Notes under the pieces: generated by a model
Told to the model about the DNA's origin: nothing
The model's database searches: none
The model's input: only the letters and a program-made list of their open reading frames with translations
Part shown: piece by piece, positions 1 to 5,476 of the stretch
Position numbering within the stretch: position 1 is the stretch's first letter
Layout of the letters: each line of letters starts with the position of its first letter
Program-made: the position numbers and the translations under genes
DNA from: JANMDR01 sp043760555
GTDB taxonomy: Bacteria > Pseudomonadota > Gammaproteobacteria > Burkholderiales > Usitatibacteraceae
Reading direction: 5' to 3'
NCBI GenBank assembly: GCA_043760555.1
Contig: JAYUOW010000012.1
Location: forward strand, 1 to 6,787
DNA: 6,787 nucleotides

Positions 1-402
1 CGTACACATGCCCACGTGTTGCGCACCTAGGCTGTGCCCAACCACGGTCAGCGCCGCCTCCGGATAGCGGGCGCGCATCCACAGCACCAAAGCCGAAAAA
101 TCCTGTTCAGCCCACGTTACAAAATCGCCCTCAAACCCACGCAAACTTTTCGCAAATTTCATTGGCCGCGACGCACCCATGCCGCGTAAATCAAACGTGA
201 CCACCGCATAACCTTGCTGCGCGAACCATGTTGCGCAGTCCGCATAGAATCGCATCGGCACCGCCAATGCGCCCGCTAACACGATTGCTTTTTTAATCGA
301 TCCTGCAAGCGGAAAATACAGCGTAGCGCAGAGCGAAAACCCATCTGCAGTAATAACTGTTTCGCTGCTAACACCGATTTTATTTACCTCAATCGCCGTC
401 AT
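1..402 (-). CDS. Alpha/beta hydrolase, COG4757-like (C-terminus beyond window)
   Basis: The first 134 codons of a serine hydrolase of the alpha/beta-hydrolase fold are visible; the gene runs off the left edge. Residues 42-53 (AGALAVPMRFYA) fit the first strand and oxyanion-hole loop, and residues 70-78 (FDLRGMGAS) fit the second conserved strand and turn. Residues 122-128 (GHSLGAQ) are the nucleophile elbow, with Ser124 as predicted catalytic nucleophile. The acid and histidine of the triad would lie in the missing part. The G-A-x-x-V-P-x-R-F-Y pattern followed by D-x-R-G-x-G-x-S matches the 'predicted alpha/beta hydrolase' group COG4757, usually about 280 residues, so about half is missing. 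No signal peptide is apparent, so it is probably cytoplasmic. The ATG overlaps the TGA of the sigma-factor gene (ATGA), with AAAGG as ribosome site inside that gene. The substrate cannot be inferred. Confidence 0.9.
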   Translation of the reverse strand, partial: MTAIEVNKIGVSSETVITADGFSLCATLYFPLAGSIKKAIVLAGALAVPMRFYADCATWFAQQGYAVVTFDLRGMGASRPMKFAKSLRGFEGDFVTWAEQDFSALVLWMRARYPEAALTVVGHSLGAQHVGMCT

Positions 403-1223
403 TGCCAGCGCCTTTCATGTTCGTTAAGCACGGCGCGAATCGTTGCCAGCATCACCGCTGGCACTTGATATTGCGGATGCGCCCGAAATACGGCGGCAGC
501 ATCGCTCATGCGCGTCAATGCCAGCATTTCAGTTTTTGCGTATTGCGTCAACGCCACAGGTTTTGCCAAAGCCCCCTGCACGCGGGCTTGCGTGGAACAT
601 TTGCAATGCGCACTCTCGACAACCAAGCTACAATTTTGCTGCATAAAATCGTGCAAACGCTCGCGTGCGCGCGACAAGCGTTTGCGATACGCCACATCGC
701 TAATCGCCAATATCTGCGCGGCTTCCCGCGATTCCAGTCCAAACACAATATCTAAAATATAGGCCAAGCGATGTTCCCGATCTAAGCACATCAACATACC
801 TTGCGTACACGCAAGCGCTACCCGTTGCGCGGCAAGTTTGTCTTCCGGCGCGATGCTTTGCGCGGCATCTGCTAGTCCGTTATCCTGCGAAAAATGCATG
901 CCTTGCTTTAGTTTTTCTTCCAACGCATCGAAGGACACCTGCGGCAGTTCTGCGCGCCGTGACCGCGCCGTAAGTAAATGATTCGTCGCTATTCGATACA
1001 CCCAAGTTTCAAACTTTGCGTCACCCCGAAAACTGCTTAAATGCGTAATTACACGCAACAAAATTTCTTGCGTCGCATCCTGCGCGTCTTCGCGATTACC
1101 CAATATGCGCATACTTAAATTGAACACCAAGGGCTGAGTTTGCGTAAGCACCGCATCCACCGCCACTAACTCGCCGCTCAGTGCGCGCGTGAGGAGAGCT
1201 GCATCAACGCCTGATAACTTCAT
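399..1223 (-). CDS. ECF-type RNA polymerase sigma factor with C-terminal extension
   Basis: This 274-residue protein should direct core RNA polymerase to a specific promoter set. Sigma region 2 spans about residues 23-90. It includes the core-binding helix (DAQDATQEILLRV, 46-58) and the -10 recognition part (FRGDAKFETWVYRIATN, 65-81). A variable linker (about 91-135) follows, then region 4 (about 138-195) with its helix-turn-helix near LESREAAQILAISDVAYRKR (163-182). About 80 further residues extend past region 4, with Cys198, Cys207 and Cys209 clustered at the start of the extension. Plain ECF factors are usually about 160-200 residues, so this one is long. I chose the ATG at 1223 rather than the in-frame start at 1292. 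It has a strong ribosome site (GGAGAGAGGA, 1232-1241) and overlaps the upstream stop as ATGA, whereas the longer form begins deep inside the upstream gene. No anti-sigma gene is visible. Confidence 0.93.
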   Translation of the reverse strand: MKLSGVDAALLTRALSGELVAVDAVLTQTQPLVFNLSMRILGNREDAQDATQEILLRVITHLSSFRGDAKFETWVYRIATNHLLTARSRRAELPQVSFDALEEKLKQGMHFSQDNGLADAAQSIAPEDKLAAQRVALACTQGMLMCLDREHRLAYILDIVFGLESREAAQILAISDVAYRKRLSRARERLHDFMQQNCSLVVESAHCKCSTQARVQGALAKPVALTQYAKTEMLALTRMSDAAAVFRAHPQYQVPAVMLATIRAVLNEHERRWQ

Positions 1224-1642
1224 TTTGACAATCCTCTCTCCGCTTGGCGGCGCAACGCAAACCCTGCGATCGACAAATAAACTGCGGTACACACATGCCG
1301 GATCACAATCCCCTGCGCACCGCCGGCACTAAACACCAACCACGCATCGCCTACTGCCATCAAAATAGCCAACCATGCAAACCACTTCAACGCGCCCGCA
1401 TTTTGCTGCCACAATAAATACGCTGCAAATAAACCAATAAACAAAGCACGCAGCCCGTACACCTGCACCAGCTGAAAGTCCGCAGCATGTTGCAACGGCA
1501 ATCCCAAATACGCCGCAAAGCCCACCGGATCAGCCAAAGTACGCACAAAATTTAGCAACATCAGCGCCACCATCGGCAACACCAACCACGCACCTGCTGA
1601 CCGCCAAAAACTGTTTTCCACACTAGATAATCGCGTTTGCAT
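1220..1642 (-). CDS. Small membrane protein, DUF4267-like
   Basis: A 140-residue inner-membrane protein of unknown function and first gene of the three-gene operon. Hydrophobic segments at about residues 17-35, 62-78, 86-103 and 113-131 suggest four membrane spans. The N-terminus (about 1-15) and C-terminus (RRQAERGLSK) are polar or basic. The pattern VYGLRALFIGL (61-71), then GDAWLV (98-103), then RHVCTAVY (115-122) recalls DUF4267, in which a G-x-R-x-L segment, a G-D-A segment and a late histidine recur; this is by eye, not by search. The start at 1642 is supported by TAGGAG (1649-1654) six bases upstream of the ATG. Its TGA overlaps the sigma-factor ATG. The position directly before an ECF sigma gene with no other candidate regulator makes a role in sigma control conceivable, but nothing in the sequence proves it. 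Confidence 0.8.
   Translation of the reverse strand: MQTRLSSVENSFWRSAGAWLVLPMVALMLLNFVRTLADPVGFAAYLGLPLQHAADFQLVQVYGLRALFIGLFAAYLLWQQNAGALKWFAWLAILMAVGDAWLVFSAGGAQGIVIRHVCTAVYLSIAGFALRRQAERGLSK
1232..1241 (-). promoter_or_regulatory. Ribosome binding site deciding the sigma-factor start
   Basis: On the minus strand this reads GGAGAGAGGA, with the AGGA core eight bases before the ATG at 1223. It lies in the last codons of the upstream membrane-protein gene and fixes the shorter sigma start. Confidence 0.75.
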
Positions 1643-1648
1643 TTGAAA

Positions 1649-1654
1649 CTCCTA
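1649..1654 (-). promoter_or_regulatory. Ribosome binding site of the DUF4267-like gene
   Basis: Minus-strand TAGGAG lies six bases (TTTCAA) before the ATG at 1642. This is near-consensus spacing and supports the annotated start of the first operon gene. Confidence 0.8.
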
Positions 1655-1676
1655 AAGATAAGTTAAACCACCTTCT

Positions 1677-1705
1677 TTAGACTTCGCAGCGAGCGTATTT
1701 GTGAC
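1677..1705 (-). promoter_or_regulatory. Candidate ECF-type promoter of the sigma operon
   Basis: On the minus strand GTCACA (1705-1700) and GTCTAA (1682-1677) are separated by 17 bases and end 34 bases before the first ATG of the operon. Several ECF sigma factors use a TGTCACA-like -35 and a GTC-containing -10, so this could be an autoregulated promoter. The match is short and by eye, and a housekeeping promoter elsewhere in 1643-1735 is equally possible. Confidence 0.3.
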
Positions 1706-1735
1706 TGACTGACCACCTGCGGATAGAACCGTGTT

Positions 1736-1775
1736 AAAAAAAAATGCCTAAAGATGCCCTATTTTAGGGCGTCTT
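1736..1775 (-). terminator. Terminator-like hairpin before the sigma operon
   Basis: Reading the minus strand, AAGACGCCCTA (1775-1765), loop AAA, TAGGGCATCTT (1761-1751) forms an 11-base-pair stem with one G-T pair. TAGGCA and then nine T (1744-1736) follow. Orientation fits the end of transcripts coming from the large membrane-protein genes, though it lies about 350 bases past the last stop codon. The six-base gap before the T run makes it weaker than a textbook intrinsic terminator. Confidence 0.55.
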
Positions 1776-1783
1776 CAACCTAT
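1762..1783. repeat. Dispersed repeat, copy 1 (partner at 5433-5454)
   Basis: These 22 bases (TTTTAGGGCGTCTTCAACC plus TAT) match 5433-5454 in 20 of 22 positions in the same orientation. Both copies sit in intergenic DNA and include one arm of a hairpin. The unit is either a reused terminator type or a small dispersed intergenic element. Confidence 0.6.
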
Positions 1784-1784
1784 G

Positions 1785-2088
1785 TGTTGGGCATAATTAT
1801 CGTATTTTCTTAAGATCAATTTCTCTCCCGCCGTGAATCCAATACTGCGGCCTTTAGCGCATACGCTATGCGATGTTGGCTTTCACGGGTGATAGTTGGA
1901 GACGTGAATCGCGGCGTGCGAGGTGTTACTAAACTAGCCGTCATCATGGGCGCTTTCATAAACGTGTAAGCATGTTGAGAGATTAGTGCGAATTCAAGAC
2001 GCTAGATAGCGAAAACCGACGGAATGATTTGTGGGGGCGACGGAACGCGTAAAAAGTACAGTCAACTCAATTTTTGCGCAACAGAACC
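1785..2088. mobile_element. Possible decayed insertion sequence or MITE (about 300 bases)
   Basis: The right end, read inward on the minus strand from 2088, is GGTTCTGTTGCGCAAAAATT. This resembles the GG-x-T-x-TGTTG termini known from IS6-type and IS903-type elements. The left side, read inward from 1785 on the plus strand, is TGTTGGGCATAATT. It matches the inner part of the right end (TGTTG-x-GCA-x-AA) but lacks the outermost bases. No intact transposase lies between them, and no target duplication was found. If real, it is a remnant or a non-autonomous element. Confidence 0.25.
1831..1888. repeat. Nested intergenic palindrome
   Basis: The outer arms are CCGTGAA (1831-1837) and TTCACGG (1882-1888), extended by CCAA (1839-1842) and TTGG (1876-1879). 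A separate inner hairpin CGCATA-cgc-TATGCG (1858-1872) lies inside. Translated, the area gives the arginine-rich, stop-broken text typical of the short palindromic repeats scattered through proteobacterial intergenic regions. It could instead be a folded RNA, but I see no known RNA family, and only one copy falls in the window. Confidence 0.55.
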
Positions 2089-2127
2089 GCGCCCTAAAAG
2101 CTGCACGTTGCACTGACTTTTCGGTGC

Positions 2128-3765
2128 CTAAACTTTGCTAATCACCGGCACGACACTATGCGCGCGCACAAAACGCCGATACTGAAGCACCGCGCCAACA
2201 ATACAAACCAGTGCAAAACAAACCGCCAAAACCAACTGCCCCAAAGAGCAGATCACGCCAAATATCATATAGGCGGCAAAGCAACACCACATGCCGATTG
2301 AATGCCAAATTTTTGAAAATGGACGATTGCCGAGCGGCGGCAATGCGAATATGAATGCCAATAAAAAACAGACGCAAAGTGCTACGGCGGTGATTGGTTT
2401 TATGGATGCATCAAAGCCACCCGCATAGGCCACGCCCACCTTCACAGCGATGGCCGCAACCAGTATCGACAAAAAGAATTTAAGTATGTGCAATGCAACA
2501 GCACGATTCACAACTTGAGGTTGTGGCCAGTTTGGCGTCAAGCTCAGCAGCTTGTGTTCGCGGTGATACTGATGCACCGATAAGCGAAATCGACTGATGT
2601 AGATCACGGTATAAAGTAAAAACACGGCCGTAAATTGGGACGAAAAATTCGCGAATTTAGTGCGATCATCTGCCGCTGTAAACCACATCGCGCATATGAA
2701 GCAAGCAGCAACTGCTAGGCCAACTACATGCACCATGCGCCAATGAAAATCACGCGGAAACGCGAAGGGCAATAAGCGCGTCAAGCTAAACGGTACGGCT
2801 GCCGCGCGGTGCAGCAAGCCACCATAGCCCGGCAACCAAGCCCAACCCTTGCGGATAGCAGATAAGCTTATCGGCAGGGCTTCGTAGGTTAATTGCGCCG
2901 GCCGCAGCAGCAGCATCAAACCACGATTGCGGCGCACGCCGCGTAAAAATTCGACGTTAAAAATAACGGCCAGCAACACGCCAACTAAGCCCGCCACAAA
3001 TAGCATATGACTAAACTCTGGCACCACGTTAGCGTCCGAATTCATTCTGGATGAAAGCGCAAAATCACGGAGACGATACGCCGCACTATTCCACAGCGAA
3101 GACGCCATCAATCCACTGGCCAAGCCTGCCAACGGCGACACCACGACCAATGCAATTGTCAGAAACAACATGGCGATCCAGGTGGCCAAGCAAATCTGCG
3201 CACTTATTGCCACGACAAGCGTCGTCCACCAGGTTGCCCCTGCGCCGTGCAGTAAAACCACCGCGCATTCAGTCAATACCACCACGACAATCGTGGCAAT
3301 GATGCGCGTAGTTTCATGCCGTATTTTTAGCGAAAAATAAAGTGCCGCAAGTGCCAACACCGCCCAATTAACCAGCATCACATAAGCTGTAGCCAGCATC
3401 ACCGTCACACCAAATAGCAACAGCAAAAGCCACGCCATACTCGATTTAAAATGTGGCAGCAATACGTTATGTTGCAACAACGCCGTGCTGCGAATCGTCA
3501 TCACCGTATTCACCCACCACATCAACATCAGCGCGGCAGACACCACACCACCAGCACCATCGAAAAACGGCGACGCCCACATCGCAGGCAACGCAAAAAC
3601 CAAAAATAACGCAGGCCAAAAAATTTGCCCGTAGTAACCCAGTCGGCTGAGCGCTTGCTTGCTGTAGGTGTTTTTATCGCCCGCTGCGACGACTAGGGCG
3701 TTGGCTAGGGTGTAGATGAGTTTGGCGGTGGTGATGCGCGCCGCATGGCTGACGAATATATTCAC
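2128..3765 (-). CDS. Multi-pass membrane protein, third of three paralogs
   Basis: A 545-residue integral membrane protein of a family I do not recognise. Hydrophobic stretches suggest about 13-14 spans, for example near residues 46-64, 72-90, 113-147, 154-173, 180-210, 252-272, 345-362, 376-392, 422-448, 458-476 and 489-528. A polar segment of about 70 residues (273-342) divides two halves and ends in PFAFPRDFHW (333-342). LLSLTPNWP (406-414) followed by QPQVVN matches the first paralog closely. VLLPHFKSS (101-109) may be the equivalent site in the first half. There is no signal peptide and no nucleotide-binding motif. The start is GTG, with GGAG (3772-3775) six bases upstream, inside the preceding gene's end (GTGA overlap). 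A transport or export permease-like role is only a guess from topology. Confidence 0.88.
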   Translation of the reverse strand: MNIFVSHAARITTAKLIYTLANALVVAAGDKNTYSKQALSRLGYYGQIFWPALFLVFALPAMWASPFFDGAGGVVSAALMLMWWVNTVMTIRSTALLQHNVLLPHFKSSMAWLLLLLFGVTVMLATAYVMLVNWAVLALAALYFSLKIRHETTRIIATIVVVVLTECAVVLLHGAGATWWTTLVVAISAQICLATWIAMLFLTIALVVVSPLAGLASGLMASSLWNSAAYRLRDFALSSRMNSDANVVPEFSHMLFVAGLVGVLLAVIFNVEFLRGVRRNRGLMLLLRPAQLTYEALPISLSAIRKGWAWLPGYGGLLHRAAAVPFSLTRLLPFAFPRDFHWRMVHVVGLAVAACFICAMWFTAADDRTKFANFSSQFTAVFLLYTVIYISRFRLSVHQYHREHKLLSLTPNWPQPQVVNRAVALHILKFFLSILVAAIAVKVGVAYAGGFDASIKPITAVALCVCFLLAFIFALPPLGNRPFSKIWHSIGMWCCFAAYMIFGVICSLGQLVLAVCFALVCIVGAVLQYRRFVRAHSVVPVISKV

Positions 3766-5384
3766 TTGGCACTCCGATTTAGAACTTCACGCCAATTCCA
3801 CTCAAAAGATTGCCCACGCCGTGCAGGAAGCACAGCGCCTTGTGCTCGAAACCAGCGCAGCTTGAAGGCAAGCAGCACGCAACTAGCGACGCAGCTAAAC
3901 GCAATCAACAAAAAGAGTGCATCAGGTAAATACTCCAAGCAAATTAAGAGAAGAAACCCAAAGATCAATGGAAAGTGGAACTGTTCCAATACGCCCATAT
4001 TGGCCAAAGTACGCGAATTTACTAGCTTGCAGGCCAGCCCCAAATTAGTAAACGTAATCCAAACTAGCAGGCTGCGAATAATAACTTCTAGCGACGCTTG
4101 AACAACAGTTATGGCAACAATAAACGAGATCAGCAATGGGAATGTTGCGATAAAAACATGCTGCAGACTCATTTTAAAAAATGCCTGATTCAACGCGTAA
4201 GCCACTGGCCACCTTGGGCTAAGAGAGAGAATTTCTTGCTCGCGCCCAGTAAATTTCAGCGCGAGAATTGGGCCTGCAAGGAATGCGTGTCCTAAACACA
4301 AACAGAACATCGCCCTAAGATTAGGATCAGCGTTGGGCTTGCCATATAGTTCGATGATTGCGTAAATAGCAACCGCAACAATTCCTAAGAGTACAGACCA
4401 TTTTGCCCTACCCAACCAGTGTGCGTTCCGCCCCAACAACAGACCCAGCATGGCGTCGAATCGGAAAGGCTGCTTCATATTCAATTTGAACGCCGCATCG
4501 AATGTGGGTAGCCATTCGCGAATGTATAACGCAGGATTATCACGCGTAATAAAGTTGTCCATTGCGTCCTCGCGTCGCTTGTTCTGAAGCAGTTTTTTCA
4601 CCCATTTAATTGGAAGTCCAACGAGCGCCTTCCTCAGCAAAGCGAAAACGAATATCGCGCAAATAATCAGGGTAGCGTTTATCGCGAGCACGTTTGCTGT
4701 GCTTGGCGCCACGAACCTCATGATGCTGGGAATCGTCCATATTGTTAGCAATCCAAAACCCAAAAAAATAACCAAACCAATTAGGCGAAAAATGCACGCC
4801 AATCCTAACGCTGCGAGCAAGACTGCCGTCGATGCCCAGGCTACGACAGGATTACCTAATGTGCCAACTAGATCGAGCGCACGCGGAAGCGTCACTACAA
4901 CGTACAGCGCTGCGGTCGCAGCCCCAATCAACCAAACAATTCGCCATATTTCCCTTTGCTTTTGCGCCCTCACTTCCATTAGCAAGCAATAGCCAACGCA
5001 TGTCACTACTAAAAATAGTGGTGAGACCCACGCGCAAGAAAGTAGCGTCGTACCGGCCGCCCACGATACAGTCAGCACTCGCAAGACGGACGGCTTAAAC
5101 TTGGGTGTCAGCGACAAAATCTGCGGTGTAACTATGTTCCTTAATTTATAGACAACACCAAAAAACCAGATGCAAACGCTAAACGCCGATAATGCAACAA
5201 GCGCCTCGTCTGCTGCGCGCGGTGTACTAATGTCGCACCAAACCAAAAGGGTTGCCACAACACATATCGCCAGAAACACGCGGTAAGACGTACTGGATGA
5301 CGGCGCGGTTAATTCCACCGCTTCGATCACCGCTTCAACACTTTTTTGCAACCGAATTTTATCAACCACGATCGTGTTTTCCAT
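3762..5384 (-). CDS. Multi-pass membrane protein, second of three paralogs
   Basis: A 540-residue integral membrane protein with about 13-14 predicted spans (for example near 36-52, 61-79, 99-136, 145-165, 183-217, 231-249, 330-347, 357-377, 404-457, 470-507). A charged stretch (about 255-325) lies between the halves. It is the most divergent of the three. GREQE-ILSLSPRWP (ILSLSPRWP at 385-393) corresponds to the LLSL(T/A)PNWP site of its neighbours, and an aligned His-Trp (322-323) remains of their PFAFPRD(F/L)HW site. ILSLTPKFKP (89-98) repeats the motif in the first half. I chose ATG at 5384. A TTG at 5399 in the same frame would add five residues and has a weak GGA six bases upstream, so it remains possible. 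Parts of the gene look more A/T-rich than its neighbours. Function is unknown; the shared layout suggests the products act together, perhaps as subunits of one membrane complex. Confidence 0.86.
   Translation of the reverse strand: MENTIVVDKIRLQKSVEAVIEAVELTAPSSSTSYRVFLAICVVATLLVWCDISTPRAADEALVALSAFSVCIWFFGVVYKLRNIVTPQILSLTPKFKPSVLRVLTVSWAAGTTLLSCAWVSPLFLVVTCVGYCLLMEVRAQKQREIWRIVWLIGAATAALYVVVTLPRALDLVGTLGNPVVAWASTAVLLAALGLACIFRLIGLVIFLGFGLLTIWTIPSIMRFVAPSTANVLAINATLIICAIFVFALLRKALVGLPIKWVKKLLQNKRREDAMDNFITRDNPALYIREWLPTFDAAFKLNMKQPFRFDAMLGLLLGRNAHWLGRAKWSVLLGIVAVAIYAIIELYGKPNADPNLRAMFCLCLGHAFLAGPILALKFTGREQEILSLSPRWPVAYALNQAFFKMSLQHVFIATFPLLISFIVAITVVQASLEVIIRSLLVWITFTNLGLACKLVNSRTLANMGVLEQFHFPLIFGFLLLICLEYLPDALFLLIAFSCVASCVLLAFKLRWFRAQGAVLPARRGQSFEWNWREVLNRSAK
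3772..3775 (-). promoter_or_regulatory. Ribosome binding site for the GTG start at 3765
   Basis: Minus-strand GGAG lies six bases before GTG and within the last codons of the preceding gene. It supports the unusual GTG start and translational coupling of the two membrane-protein genes. Confidence 0.65.
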
Positions 5385-5420
5385 TGTGATAAATACCAAC
5401 TTAGATCCAAATGATGTCTC

Positions 5421-5447
5421 GAAGATACCCGTATTTAGGGCGTCTTC
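5421..5447 (-). repeat. Imperfect hairpin between the first two membrane-protein genes
   Basis: On the minus strand GAAGA pairs with TCTTC and an inner CCC pairs with GGG, with mismatches between. One arm shares sequence with the terminator-like hairpin at 1751-1775. It starts 30 bases after the stop of the first paralog. There is no T run after it, so it is a poor terminator. It may be a degraded copy that attenuates or protects the transcript rather than ending it. Confidence 0.5.
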
Positions 5448-5454
5448 AGCCTAT
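5433..5454. repeat. Dispersed repeat, copy 2 (partner at 1762-1783)
   Basis: ATTTAGGGCGTCTTCAGCC plus TAT matches copy 1 in 20 of 22 bases in the same orientation. Here the opposite hairpin arm has diverged, so the stem is poorer than in copy 1. Confidence 0.6.
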
Positions 5455-5476
5455 TAAAATGCCATACAAAACCAAA

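Larger units (their letters stand above)
1643..2127. other. 485-base intergenic region without a convincing gene
   Basis: The interval lies between the stop of the third large membrane-protein gene and the ATG of the DUF4267-like gene. No reading frame in it looks like a conserved protein. The plus-strand frame through 1858-2051 is arginine- and serine-rich and broken by stops, the typical look of translated repeat DNA. It contains, from low to high coordinate, the operon leader and candidate promoter, a terminator-like hairpin, a nested palindrome, and a segment whose right end resembles an insertion-sequence terminus. Confidence 0.75.

Noticed and set aside
402..762. Several plus-strand reading frames opposite the sigma factor
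   Set aside because: They are antisense to a well-supported gene, overlap each other in different frames, and are rich in Arg, Ala, Cys and His as expected for shadow translation.
399..1292. Longer 297-residue form of the sigma factor
   Set aside because: It would start deep inside the upstream gene without a ribosome site, and its extra 23 residues do not look like sigma region 2. The start at 1223 has a strong site and an ATGA overlap.
1703..1713. GACTGACTGAC as a tandem repeat or phase-variable tract
   Set aside because: Fewer than three full four-base units is too short to be a credible slippage tract, and it lies outside coding sequence.
1831..1888. Integron attC site, tRNA remnant or retron RNA
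   Set aside because: The arms lack the attC core sequences, no cloverleaf or anticodon arm can be drawn, and there is no reverse transcriptase nearby.
1858..2051. Plus-strand frame ending in ENRRNDLWGRRNA as a small gene or transposase C-terminus
   Set aside because: It is interrupted by in-frame stops, has no ribosome site, and its arginine-rich text is typical of translated repeat DNA. I know no transposase ending like this.
3745..4101. 118-residue plus-strand reading frame
   Set aside because: It lies antisense within the second membrane-protein gene, is low-complexity and polar, and has no recognisable domain. It is a shadow frame.
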